A DNA stretch of 64,000 nt from Medicago truncatula (lineage: Eukaryota > Streptophyta > Magnoliopsida > Fabales > Fabaceae): positions 49,454,091 through 49,518,090 of the forward strand of contig NC_053044.1 of the NCBI RefSeq assembly GCF_003473485.1. The letters run 5' to 3'. The position numbers were made by a program, and so were the translations under genes. Positions 1 through 11,280 of the stretch are shown here, piece by piece; the first letter of the stretch is position 1, and each line of letters begins with the position of its first letter. The notes below the pieces were generated by a model. It saw nothing but the letters and a program-made list of their open reading frames with translations, was not told the DNA's origin and made no database searches.

Positions 1-140
1 GAATATTATGAGAATATAAAATAGAAGCATTGGTGGTGAAAATAAGCATAAAAAATATGTTTGTTTTTTCAAAATTGGGTTGCAAAAACAAACCCTGAAA
101 AAAGTAAAAAAAGAAAGAGGAAGAGAATAATAGTTACTAC

Positions 141-168
141 CTTGAAAATCTTCGTTAGTGGTGGACAT
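141..168 (-). CDS. Possible first coding exon of a gene leaving the left edge
   Basis: On the minus strand an ATG (A at 168) opens a 28-nt reading frame (MSTTNEDFQ plus one base). It stops at a good donor, CAAG followed by gtagtaac, with exon end at 141. The 140 bases left of it look like AT-rich intron. Upstream (169-300) is pyrimidine-rich on the minus strand, as in a plant 5' leader, with a TATTTATA-like stretch near 241-248. Nine residues are too few to name a family, and all later exons lie outside the window. The call is an inference from start context, donor and leader composition. Confidence 0.35.
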
Positions 169-421
169 AGTGAGAGAGGTTTGAGAAGATGAAATTGAAG
201 AGTGGTTGGGAGTGATAATTTATTTGTATGCAGTTTTTGGTATAAATAAAAAGTGAGAACAAAGTTGTGTGTACGGTGAGGACAGTGTCGGAATCTGCGC
301 CGTTGTGATTCTATGAAAAGTGTCTCACACGCGTTTTTCTTTTCATTCTCACACAGTTTCGTGAGTGAACATCGAATATATATTTTTATAAATCATATCG
401 ATCTAAATCTAATCTAAACTA

Positions 422-510
422 AGAGTGTGTTTGGATGGCGGAATATTTTGAGGTAATGTAATGTTTCGAGGGAATTCACCTTAAAATATTCTCCATCCAA
501 ACACACTTTA
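422..510. repeat. Short hairpin MITE
   Basis: The arms at 422-450 (ending ...tgtttggatggcgg) and 480-510 (ctccatccaaacacac...) are inverted copies that also share an aatatttt block. The loop is short. This is the usual form of a small non-autonomous DNA-transposon remnant. Confidence 0.55.
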
Positions 511-1290
511 AGAATATTTAGTGAGATTGTCAAGAATAACTAAAGTGTGAGATTAGTGTCAAGAATAAGTGAAGATTGTATGGTGAACTTGAAGAAAGTG
601 TCAAGACCTTTGTTAAGAAGACAAAAGTATAAATAATTGATGAGTTTAATCAAGTAGATATCAATTTTTAAAGTTGTAACGTAATAAATACACGATTATC
701 AAGATAAATTATTTTCATTAGACTTTTTATCAAATGCCTTTAAAAGAATAAATGTTATGGTCAAGATTTAATGTGAGCAACCTATTAATAATTAATTAAA
801 ATGCTAAGAGACATGATCTCACCTAATCAGGAGAACAATGTCTAGTACAATATGTTTCGTGTTAGCTTGGGTTTTAGAATGGAGGAGATGATGTACCGAC
901 AAGCACTATGACGTTCGAGTTAGTTATTTGAGCAAAAATGAGGGTTAAGACTTAGATAAATTGTACTTTGGAGGATGTTCATGATCTTGTTATATGTTAT
1001 ATAGTGAAATTACATGTAGCTAATAATGATGGTACGAGTAGACGTTGGTAGACTGTTACGCATGATGGGACCCGTAACCAACGAGCGTTACAAATCGATA
1101 GTGATTGGTCCAAAGAGATTTGTGTTTAGTTAATGGGTTTTTAATGACAAAGAAGAAGGAAACGTGTCGCTCTTGTGTTTATTTTTACAGATGTTGGCCC
1201 TGTTTTTATTGAATTGGATTGAGTCTCATACAAATCAATTAGGACCATTATTTTATTGAATTCAATCTCATATAATTATGGTTTTTTTTT

Positions 1291-1430
1291 TAATGAATTG
1301 AATACTGCTCATGTTAACCACAATCCATGAGATCGAAAACATTTTATGGTTTGTTTAATTTTTAATGAATTGAATATTGTTCATGTTACCACAATCCATG
1401 AGATCGAAAACATTTATTGCTTGTTTTCGG
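1291..1430. repeat. 71-bp tandem duplication
   Basis: Two head-to-tail copies start at 1291 and 1362, each beginning taatgaattgaatact/attg and containing cacaatccatgagatcgaaa. They differ at a few positions, so the duplication is not very recent. No function is evident. Confidence 0.7.
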
Positions 1431-2305
1431 AATGTTTCCAGAAAACGCATAGGTTTTTGAAATCATTTCTAGAAAACGCATAATGCCAACAAATCTGAAT
1501 TGGCAACAAATCCGTCACCACTTGATGATTTTCGACGGAGAAAGAATACAGGAAAACACATAAGTTGTAATTCGATTGACATGATTTTTTTTTAAACGAA
1601 GAAAAAAAATTAGGTTTTTAAGTTTATATATGAGAATAAAACAGTAGTTCATATGAAATATAGGGGTGAAGGTATAAATGTAGGGGTATTTGATAAAATT
1701 TCCATTCATTATTAAATGGACGGTTATTTTAGCTTGATGGTTTAGTCTTTTAAATTCATTATGATCATCGTCACCATAAAAGACTATATAAGTTGTAAAA
1801 TTTTAATTGGTAAGGAAAACTAAAATTATAAAAGAAATTTTAAATGGAGAGTAAAACTAGAAGAACAAATGTTATGCCAATATTTATTATCCTTTATATA
1901 AAAATAAATAAATATTTAAAAATTTGACTTTTTAATTAAATTATAAATACAGGTAGTTTAAATGAAGTGCAAAATTAAAAATAAAATACTGCATCAAAAA
2001 TATTATTCCCTTTACAAAGTTTAGGTATACGTATAGATTACTTTAAAAATGTATTTTTAAGACACGTAATTTTGCTTCAAATATTTTTAGATTTCTTAAA
2101 ATAATTCTAATCCCATAAATTATAAATATAATGTTAAAATTACTCGGTATTTTTTAATCGAATATATGATAATATTTTGGAATCATAATTTTATTCTAAA
2201 ATAAAATAAAATATCAAATCGATTTATCATAGGTGCACACAGCCAAAAACATGGTGCCTCAGTTACCAAAACACACAAATCAAACTTAGCTCCTAATTAA
2301 AAGTA

Positions 2306-2653
2306 GGTTTATTCAATCACCCGGTCCTTTAACTTAATTGATTGTTTTAATTTGGTCCCCTAACTATAATTTGTATCAATTTGGTCCTCTATGTTCTGTT
2401 CTGTTACAAGTTTTAGTCCTTTTTGTTAGTTTCTCTCAAAAAAACGTTAACAGAAAGGACTAAAACTAGTAACGAAGCAAAACATAGAGGACCAAATTGG
2501 TACATAAGTTAACGTTTTTTTTAGAGAAACTACCAGAAAGGACTAAAACTAGTAATGAAGCAAAACAAAGGGGATCAAATTGGTACAAATTTTAGTTAGG
2601 GGACCAAATTGAGACAATCAATTAAGTTAAGGGACCAGATGATTAAATAAGTC
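2306..2653. mobile_element. MULE-type MITE, 348 bp, 9-bp target duplication
   Basis: The element is largely an inverted repeat: ggtcctttaacttaattg near the left end returns as its complement near the right end, and a second complementary block (aggaccaaattggtac...) flanks the centre. It is bounded by a perfect 9-bp direct repeat ttaaaagta at 2297-2305 and 2654-2662. Mutator-like elements typically make 9-bp duplications. No transposase is encoded, so it is non-autonomous. Confidence 0.8.
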
Positions 2654-2762
2654 TTAAAAGTATTATTATTATTACATCCCAAAATTAAAAGTAAGTCTTA
2701 AGCAAATTTTATGACCAATCTTGCTTGAAGCCAATAAAGTTAACAATTTGTTGCTCCAATTA

Positions 2763-2943
2763 GAGAAATGATATTTGTACATCCACTTTCTTACAATCTT
2801 TTGACAACTTTCTCTCCCATAGTCACATTATCCTCTTATTCTCTCTCTTCCTTTTTCTCTCTCCATTGTTTTTAACCAATGAAAAATAAGAGAAAAAGAA
2901 GTTGTCACCAAAAGTTGTATGAAATGGTTGTTCAAATATCATT
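2763..2943. mobile_element. MITE, family with a copy in CPR intron 1
   Basis: It begins gagaaatgatatttgtacat and ends with the near-inverted ggttgttcaaatatcatta, and it contains the block gacaactttctctc. The same architecture recurs at 18516-18700, inside the first intron of the P450 reductase gene, with a degraded copy near 59935-60075. Confidence 0.65.
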
Positions 2944-2953
2944 ACTCCTCCAA

Positions 2954-3225
2954 TTATGGCTTTAGCTTCCTAGCCTTTCCTCTAGTCAACGACCCTTGTT
3001 TCTTTTCTCCTAGCTCTTGAAGCTCCTTGGCCTTCATGTAGGGTTGGCCCTCATCAGGTATGCATCCCTTAGGCGCAGACGACACTTTTCTAGCAACAAT
3101 CCCAAGACTGCTTGCTCCAATATAGGGAACCCCTCCAATGTCATCCTTTTTGCTATGATACAATGGCATTGCATAATTCATCTTGTGTGCATATTCCTGG
3201 AGTAAGCTTTGTATGATCCAGTTTC
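2954..3225 (-). pseudogene. Broken dsRNA-binding-domain (DRB-like) exon fragment
   Basis: Read on the minus strand, the sequence gives SLLQEYAHKMNYAMPLY followed by IGGVPYIGAS. These resemble the first helix and a later strand of plant DRB-type dsRNA-binding domains (family pattern: YKxLLQEYAQKMNYAxPxY). The residues G-S-Y-K that should precede it lie just upstream in another frame, one base out of register near 3210, so the exon carries a -1 frameshift. The part of the domain between the two matches is missing. The open frame runs to a stop at 2954 with a tail not recognised as dsRBD. No second DRB exon was found nearby. I read it as a gene fragment, possibly captured by a transposon. The similarity is from memory of the family and is modest in length. 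Confidence 0.5.
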
Positions 3226-5060
3226 ATGCCGGAAGAAAACACCATTAAAATTATCAGAACCAGCAAATAAACAATAAATAACTCACAAAGCTGTAATGTA
3301 TAAGAATACAAGACATAGTAGACATGTATGTCTAGTCTAGAGAAAATATGGAACCTAAGATAAAATATGGACCAATTATATTGCTTCTCATCATCAAAAT
3401 GTACAACACTTCCTTAAAAAAAAAATCAAAAATCAAAATGGACAATAGTAAAGTGGTAGTGTGTGCAAAGAAGCGAGTTGGAGGGTAAACTTAGGTTAAG
3501 TAAATATAGGAACCAATTGATGCGATTGAGTTTCAAAATGGTATTTTATTTTTTAAAATCTACACATTATAGGAAGTTTTTTTTTTCTTTTTCTGACAGA
3601 ATAAACAAGTAAACAGAATCATCAAGTAAAAATTCAAGAGTAATCTCTAAATGGAAGAAATTATATTGGTGACTTAAGATAAGGCACAATCTTAAGTCTT
3701 CAATAAAAGAAGAAAAAAAATATAAACAAATCACACCAACAAAGTAATGATCACCAATCTTGTTACATTATGCATGCTAATAAAACTAGAAAAATAACCA
3801 TTACCTAATAATTAACATAAAGATGAACAGAAGATAACCAAGTTCAAAAGTATAATATTAAGGACCTTGTCCCACAAAAATAAAAACGTCAAATATCCCA
3901 GAGAAGAAATGCTAATAAAAACATTTTATATATCGTATCAAGCTAGTTTATGAATCAAACGATTCGAATTATACTAGTTCAAATTCAACTCGTATTCAAC
4001 TCGTTTGTTTGATGAACTTAATTTTCAACTCAAATTTGACTCATTTGATTCGCAAATCAATTTCAACGAATTAAAGCCACTCCTCTCACACTTCCTACTT
4101 TTCAACTCGAGTCTCGAACTATTTTTCAAGTTGATTCGCTTCATTATCAGTCATACTAGAACGCAAAAAACCCTTCCCTTCCAACCTCACAAATAAAGAC
4201 ACTCTGATTTCGGTTGATATTCTAAGTGGGGCAACTCATTTTGATTCAACAACTTAAAGCCACTCCTCTCACTCTCACATAAAACAAACTTATTCATTTG
4301 ATACATCCTTTGTATAAAGCTTTACTAGTAATCCTCAACTGCATCCATAAATAACTCCAAAATGTGCATGTACATGTACAAGTTTTTTACAAAAATTATA
4401 CTACTTTGCTAATTATTGTCGGTTTTCTCTTACACCTAAAAAAAAATCCGTGTTTTAATTTAATATCTTTTTTTGGAATAATTTTTTGAATTTTTCATTA
4501 AATAAATGTTGAGAGCATGATGTGGCTAAGCACATTTCGGTTTCATATAAGTAGTTAGCTGTTACTGTTATAATAATAACAATCAGTTAACAGTTTCGTT
4601 GGCGGGCAAATCTAACACGATAAGAAACTGGTATCGGATGAGGTTCGCGTATGTTCTGGGAAAAGGGAGAAGCTGAGACAAATTGTGGTTATGATGCATT
4701 TATCGTGTTCAAATACTAATTTATGAATTTATTGGCTTTTCATCAATGATTAAAGTATGCATTAATTTCCAAATATCAGCTATATAGATATAAATTATTG
4801 TCAATATTAATAATGCACTTGATTTTAAATGACCGGGGTTGGGATGGAGTGTTTGGATTGAGAATGTATTTTCTAAGCGGAATTCTTTCAATTTTTCTCA
4901 ACTGTTATGTCTCCACCATTAAACACGAGATAAAATGAGATATAATATTATAAAATAAAAATAATGTTGAATGTGTGATGTAAAGGTAACAATTGAGAAA
5001 ATTCAACTTGAGAGAATTAATCCCGGTGTGGATTGCTGAGTTATTATTTGATTAGCACAA
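3226..5060. other. Gene-free AT-rich intergenic DNA
   Basis: No coding sequence is supported. The segment 3955-4160 is rich in repeats of the type tcaaattcaactcg and looks like degenerate repeat-derived DNA. Nothing else stands out. Confidence 0.5.
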
Positions 5061-5405
5061 GAGCATCTACGATGGACACACCTATTTTTGGGTTTTTAGA
5101 TAGGTCTCACGTGTACACATCACTCATTTATAATTTTTTAATAGTAGTACCTAATAACATTCAATCACTCCAACCCAGATCTTACACAAAGTTCTTAAAT
5201 TTGACCCAGTAATCAACTATCAATAACTTTATATCATTATATTTTAATTTTTTAATATTAAAAGAGTGCAGGTCACGCTTAAAAGTGGGCGTCTTAAGTA
5301 AGACCCAGGCTCTTATAAGACCATAAAAAAGATTCTCCCCGTTGGGGGTACCTAATAGTTACGGGGTCTTAAATAGTTAAGACCCTCCCAATGGAGATGG
5401 TCCAA
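5061..5405. mobile_element. MITE, copy 1 of a family also at 47.56 kb
   Basis: The terminal regions are imperfect inverted repeats: gagcatctacgatgg on the left, with accctcccaatggagatgg on the right. Internal blocks such as atcaactatcaataacttta and gggtacctaatag reappear in inverse orientation at 47560-47873. The two copies differ at many positions, so both are old. No coding capacity. Confidence 0.65.
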
Positions 5406-5435
5406 GACTCTTACTTTTTTCATCACATTTTTTTT

Positions 5436-5572
5436 TGTTAAGTAGTCTAATGGCTGAAACTCACACATTTTTAATGTGGATAAATGGGATGTCCGGAGTT
5501 CGAACCCCACCCCCTGCATATAATATGCATTTGTCCATACCAACTAAGTTAAGCTCATGGAGACTCATCAAA
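5436..5572 (-). mobile_element. tRNA-derived SINE
   Basis: On the minus strand it starts gagcttaacttagttggta, an RNA polymerase III A-box-like segment. About 45 bases later it has a B-box-like ggggttcgaactcc, then a short body (ccattagactactta) and an A-run. The same head and tail occur at 44165-44282, and a truncated head at 50691, so it is an interspersed family. The target-site duplication was not resolved. Confidence 0.6.
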
Positions 5573-5654
5573 TGCTCTTCTCACACATCCTACTTTATTT
5601 TTTCTCAAAATACTCTTTAGTTGAATCATGTAATCTAAATGTGAATTATATAAG

Positions 5655-5805
5655 AAAACATGAATCTCTCCAAAAAAAATTAATTTTTTTTAACAAAACA
5701 TAAATTAAATATGAATTTTATATTTTTTATGGTTAAAAATTCATATTTAATTTATGTTTTGTTAAAAAATAATAATTTTTTTCGGAGAAATTTTTACAAT
5801 ATTCT
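5655..5805. repeat. AT-rich palindromic hairpin
   Basis: The stretch aacaaaacataaattaaata near 5691 is repeated as its complement, tatttaatttatgttttgtt, near 5743, with outer arms ctccaaaaaaaatta and taatttttttcggag. The loop is about 25 bases. It is probably a tiny foldback MITE. Confidence 0.55.
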
Positions 5806-6254
5806 ATACATTTCTACACAATTTTATTAAAAAAAAATACAATAATTGACTTAAAAATATGAACCAAAAGTAGTGATTGAAAATTTTATATATCACTAAA
5901 AGTTGAAGGACATATTTAGAGGGATTAAAAAAAATTGATATATTTATAAGGACCTAAAATATATTCAATTTTTTTTTTAAATGTTTGTTGGATGCCGAAA
6001 AAATCTCAATAAAACAATGAGAAGAAATAAATCAACACATGGTGTGATAGATTTATTAGTAATGAGAGATATGTTAAATAAGTGTATGAAATTTAAAGAT
6101 TTTCAACAAATACAAAAATATTTGTTTCCTATCAAATAAGTTAATGGTTAGGCTGGCAATAGGTTTATAAACAGCCCTCACCACCGGTTGTGCAGCACAG
6201 GTAAAATAAAGTGCAGGATAACAACTCAGTTTGGGAAAAACAAAGCGAGACGTG

Positions 6255-6640
6255 GTTGAAGTGCAATGTGGATGCCGTGTTCCATTATTGTAACCATCTT
6301 ATATCTTTTGCGTGTTTTGTTTAGAGACTCTCGTGGAAAATTTATTCGGGCTCAAACGAAATGGCAGCGGGCAAATACGACAATTTTTTAGGGGGAGACA
6401 GTAGCCTTACTTGATGCCATTCACTTTGTCGATATGAACAGATGGGCGGGTGTCTTCGAGTCCGATTCAACTACTCTAGTGCAAACTATATCGTCTCCGG
6501 GCCATGGCGATTCGGAATTTTATGCTATTGTTTCTAGCATTATTTATCAGTTATTTTTACATTCTAATTTTAGGGTAAAGTTTGTTAGAAGACAAATGAA
6601 CATGATTGCTCATACTTTAACTAGGGCGGCATCTTCTTAA
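6255..6640 (+). pseudogene. LINE RNase H remnant
   Basis: Translation gives WLKCNVDAV near 6252-6280, then after in-frame stops DAIHFVDMNRWAGVFESDS, and it ends FRVKFVRRQMNMIAHTLTRA. This is the order found in the RNase H-like domain at the C-terminus of plant LINE-type reverse transcriptases (W.KCNVDA..., ...ESDS..., ...R..N..AH.L.RA). At least one stop interrupts it, and the upstream reverse transcriptase is missing. It is a dead fragment. Confidence 0.7.
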
Positions 6641-7924
6641 GCTAATCACCGTATTTAACTTTGTTTTTATAAAAAAATAAAAATAAAAAATGGTTAGGTT
6701 CATACATCTTAAATGCAAGCAATTAAAATTTGAGTTTAACTACAAACCCTTGCAGATCAACGTTGTTGCAACTACCAATTGAACTATATTAATGGAACTA
6801 ATACACGTTTTTCTTCTCCAATATAACTACGGATCCTACAACAACGAATCAATGATAGGGGTACTCATCTTTAATTTCTTTCACCATCAAATGATTATAT
6901 GTTATATTTATTTTTTGAAAGATAAATTTTTCTTTCACCATCGAATGATTATATGCTACATTCTTGTTTTATTATACGCTACTAACGTCAAAGACGAGTA
7001 CAAATATGTCTATCTTAAAATAGATTAATATGTGAGCTCCAGCCACTAAGCTACCTGACAAAAAAAAAAAAAGATTAATATGAACAAAAAAATTCTTACA
7101 AACTTATAGTTTTTTTTTGTTAATCCACCTGTTCTTAGGAGAAAATGAACTTTAGTAATTTAAAATTCGACCGAAAAACAATAAACCACTTAAGATTATT
7201 TCATACGGAAATCTGAACGACTCGTTTTTTGTGAAATTCATTAACTATTTAAATTGAGTTGTTTAGTTATTTCTTACTCATGAGAGTTTAAAGTGGTTAA
7301 ATATTTGTAGACACAAACAGATGCAAGTATATTTGTGTTTAGAATTGTGTTATTCCAAAATTGGGATAACTAGTAAAGAGTGAACACAATGTAAGGCGCA
7401 CACAAATCAAATTGAATAAAAATATATTAAAAAACAACAATTAAATGTCACGTGTACAAGTTGATTGTTCACAAATTATTTGAATTCAACTGAAGTATGT
7501 GAAAACCACAAAATAAATTTCTCTATAGAAGAAGGGATAGTCTAATTTTGTATCATTCATTCACAAAAAAATAAATATCGGTAATAATCATTTTGGTCTG
7601 TGAATGTATAACCAGAAACCACTATAGTTTTTCAATGTATCGAGATTTCAAAATAATCTTTAATTATGCATTTTGTTAGTTAAAATAGTCTTTAACATTA
7701 AAATAATTCGTTAATATTGTCATATTAATCTTTTAATATACTTATTTATTGTCATATCAGTTATTATAAGTTATTATAAGTACTTACTTATTGTCAATTT
7801 AGTTCATGTATGAAAAGAGTTACAGTGAATTTGAAAGATTTTTTAGCACTAGTGACTATTGTGACGGCTCCTTACACATTTATGGATCAATAAATAAATT
7901 ATAGTTCAACTTGCGTAAATGCCT
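6641..7924. other. Gene-free intergenic DNA with SINE tail remnant
   Basis: No gene is supported. Around 7034-7070 the text gctccagccactaagctacc followed by an A-run resembles the 3' end of the local SINE family. The remainder is AT-rich. Confidence 0.4.
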
Positions 7925-8035
7925 AAATTGTTAGGCCGGACGTCATGATCGGAGTTCGAACTCAGATACCTCCACTTTGTGTGTATGAGTTTACGATGGT
8001 TTTGCGATCTCTTCTAGCTACCAAAATAAAAAAAA
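7925..8035 (-). mobile_element. SINE-like fragment upstream of the CER2-like gene
   Basis: On the minus strand a B-box-like gagttcgaactcc follows ctcatacacacaaagtggag, and then comes the body gtccggcctaacaatttagg. It resembles the tRNA-derived SINEs elsewhere in the window but is a different subfamily. Target duplication not resolved. Confidence 0.4.
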
Positions 8036-8172
8036 AATAAAAAAAAATATGTAACCCTTCTTTAATAAATCTGCTAGGTAGCCGCAACCCCTCGTGAAGG
8101 GATGGTCTAATGAAGGGAGGTGGTGCAGTACTGCAGTATACCATCAAATCATTGAATGCAATAATATTTCCC

Positions 8173-8180
8173 TATAAATA
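8173..8180 (+). promoter_or_regulatory. TATA box of the CER2-like gene
   Basis: tataaata lies about 100 bases before the start codon at 8279. It is followed by the kind of CA/CT-rich leader expected of a plant 5' UTR. The transcription start is not directly visible. Confidence 0.55.
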
Positions 8181-8278
8181 ATGAAATCAAGGAGGAGCAT
8201 ATCCCACGTCGAAACCAAACAACTACTATACTTTCTTTTCATATTGCAAAAACAACCTTCTTTTGTCTCTTTCCGGAA

Positions 8279-10802
8279 ATGGGTTCACTACCTAATTTGG
8301 AAACTCCTCCCCAAATTTCAAGAATTTCAACAGTAGTTCCAGCAACCCCTCGTGGTGAAGAAAATAGTGCATATAATCTCAACTACATGGACCTGCTTAT
8401 GAAACTCCACTATATCCGATCCATATACTTGTTCAATTCTAAAGCGGTTCAAAACCTCTCAATATCTGACTTAAAAGCACCAATGTTTCAACTACTTGAT
8501 TCATACTCACATGTTTCAGGTAGGGTTAGAATATCAGAATCAGGAAGACCGTTTATCAAGTGCAACGACGCGGGTGTGCGAATAGCAGAGTCACACTGTG
8601 AGAAAACACTGCGTGAATGGTTGGATGAGAAAGAGTACTCTGTTGATGAACTTGTATATGATCATGTGCTTGGTCCTGATCTTGCATTTTCTCCTTTGGT
8701 TTTTGTCAAGGTACGTACTATCTTTTTCATGTTTATATATTAGACATAATCATTCTTTTATTTTTTTTTTATTTTTTTTAAGGAAATATGAGAGACATGC
8801 ATAATCACGTTATTGAGAAATTGTGATGTTAATCAATAAATCGTTTGTGCATACAATTAAACATGTGTCATTATTTAAGCCATGTGCTTAGTTTGGTTTG
8901 GTGTCAAAGACATTGGTCTTTGTAAAAAAATCGTTAGTTTTCCCTGCAGTGATTTATTTATTTTTCACTTTTATAAGACTAAAACTTTTATTGTGCGTTA
9001 GATAAATAATTCATATGCTTAAAAATGAATATTAATTTTGTTGCGAGTTAAATAAATATTTTAAAACAAATGTCGTTTTCCATTTTTAATGTGTTTTTTT
9101 TCTTCTCATTCTACTCCTAAGTAGTTAACTTTGACAACACCATTTTTAAATTATAATCGAGTACATCTTAAATAATTTGAAGGTTTTGTTCTTAAATAGG
9201 GCCCAAATAAAAAGAAACGCAAAATATATTTAAATTGTAAAAAACATCCAAAAACTTATAAATAACATTAAAGAAAAGAGTTATCCGCACAAAAAAAAAA
9301 CAGAGTTATCCTTGTATATAACATAAAAAAGAGTCATGTTTAAATCAGTGATGTCAATATACAACTTTCATTTAAGAGAAATGCTAAATTGTACCCTTAG
9401 AACATAAATTAAAAAAATAAATGTAAAAGTTTTATTTTTGAAATTATGCATTCAATATCTTAAAAATTTTAAAAGTTATATTTTTAATATAAAACTTATT
9501 TTTATTTCTATTCTATGCTCTTTAACTTGTTTTTTTTTTTTTTTTGGTTACATGCTCTTTAACTTGTATGATATACAAGTTAGCCTGACCTTTATTTAAT
9601 ACTATCAATCTTTTGCTAACAAGAATGAAAAATGCATTAATTTGTGATGCCCCGAGCAATTTGCACAACCTCATCACTAGTCATGATTGTAATACTCCAA
9701 TATTGAATAAGAATAATACTATAAAATTGTAATTTTTCATGTATAAATATTCTTAATTTGTGTGAAAAAACAAAACATATTTTGAAATAAATGTAGTAAT
9801 AAATATAAGAGTTTGTTTGATCACGAAAATATCACAGTTCCAATAAAAAAATATAACCATTCATTGATTTAAAGCAACTAAATTATGTAAGCATTTTTTT
9901 AGTTCACATTCTTCAAATGTGGAGGACTCTCAGTGGGACTGAGCTGGGCTCACATTCTTGGAGATGCATTTTCAGCTCGTAACTTCATCACCAAGTGGAG
10001 TCACACCCTAGCTGGTCAAGCTCCACCAAAATCTCTCCACATGCCAAATCTCACTAAACCTCAATTCTTATCGAATTCTGTTTATGATAATCCCATTTCC
10101 ATTAAAAGGGCAACAACAATTGAAGAATATTGGCTCGCTGCCACTGATAGTTATGTAGCTACTCACACTTTTCACATCACTTCCAAACAACTTCATCATT
10201 TGTTAACAACATCCACATCAACCAATATCAATATCAATACCAAGACAAAGTATTTTGAAATTATTTCAGCTATGATTTGGAAATGTATAGGACAAATAAG
10301 AGGAAACTTTGGACCTAGGGTTGTGACAATATGTACTACAAATATCTCTAATCGCGCTGAAAATGAATTCCCGACAAATGGCTCGGTGTTGAGCAAAATC
10401 GAAACAAGTTTATCACCTGGGGAATCTGAAATATCAGAATTAGTGAAGCTAATTGCTGAGAAAAAAATGAACGAGAATCATGGATTGGAAAAAATGATGG
10501 AGGAAGGTGAAGGAAAAGATGATTTTATTGTTTATGGAGCAAAGTTAACATTTGTAGATTTGGAAGAAGGTAATTTTTATGGTGTAAAGATTAATGGGCA
10601 GAAACCAATTTTGGCAAATTGTGATTTTCGTGGTGTGGGTGATCAAGGAGTTGTTTTGGTTCTTTCAGGACCAGAAGATTACAATGGTAATAATGGAAGG
10701 ATGGTAACAATTTCTTTACCTGGGAAAGAACTTGACCAATTGAAATGTAAACTAGCACAAGAATGGGATATACAATATTGTTCGAGTCTTGGACTTTGTT
10801 AA
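8279..10802 (+). CDS. CER2-like BAHD-family protein
   Basis: Exons are 8279-8710 and 9903-10802; the donor is AAG/gtacgt, the acceptor follows a T-run, phase 0, and the product is 443 aa. The sequence follows the ECERIFERUM2 (CER2) branch of BAHD acyltransferases: ISTVVPATP near the start, YMDLLMKLHY, VYDHVLGPDLAFSPLVF before the intron, then FKCGGLSVGLSWAHILGD and YGAKLTFVDLEEGNFY. CER2 proteins act in the ER with the fatty-acid elongase condensing enzyme to extend very-long-chain fatty acids beyond C28 for cuticular wax. The HxxxD motif (HILGD) is kept, but the BAHD DFGWG motif is replaced by DFRGVG, as in CER2-type proteins, so simple acyltransferase activity is doubtful. Length and intron position suit the family. 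The exact subgroup (CER2, CER26 or another CER2-like) cannot be fixed by eye. Confidence 0.88.
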
Positions 10803-11280
10803 CGGGTCTTATTAACTGTGTGTGTGTTTTCTTACCCTTTTGCTTGTTGGTTTTTGTTTGGTCTATCTCTGTATGGTGCTATTATATAAGGGTTTAGTTA
10901 TTAATATTGATTGTGTTACAAGGAATGTAACATACACTTCGAGTCGTTTTGTGATGTTAGATAAAGATTTAGTTACTAATATTGATGATTGTGTTATAAG
11001 GAATGTAAAATGGACTTGGAGTCGTTTAATTAGAAAATTATTGTATGGTAGGTATATATATGTTTTTCTTTGAATTGGCGTTTCAACAAGTCAACGTTCC
11101 AACAAATCAAATATCATTAGTCTTTATAATATTGAGACATTCTTATGTACGAGATTGTAAGTGTTATTTTTTCTAAGCTAGTATATTGTGCGTTGTAAGT
11201 AACATACTAAAATTTAATGACTAGAGTATATGTAATTTTATATACTTTTGAATATCATTGACAATCGATATTAAGTATTT
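10803..11280. other. 3' flank of the CER2-like gene
   Basis: Probable 3' UTR and AT-rich flank. It contains a diverged direct repeat: ttagttattaatattgattg (near 10893) and ttagttactaatattgatga (near 10969), each followed by rgaatgtaa and gagtcgttt. No gene was seen. Confidence 0.45.

Larger units (their letters stand above)
300..2305. other. Gene-free AT-rich intergenic DNA
   Basis: No convincing coding exon was found on either strand. Recognisable items are a short hairpin MITE at about 422-510, whose arms read gtgtgtttggatgg and its complement, and a 71-bp tandem duplication at 1291-1361 and 1362-1430. The rest is AT-rich sequence with homopolymer runs. Confidence 0.6.

Noticed and set aside
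10822-11073. 83-codon frame after the CER2-like stop
   Set aside because: It lies in the probable 3' UTR, is made partly of a diverged direct repeat, and has no conserved motif.
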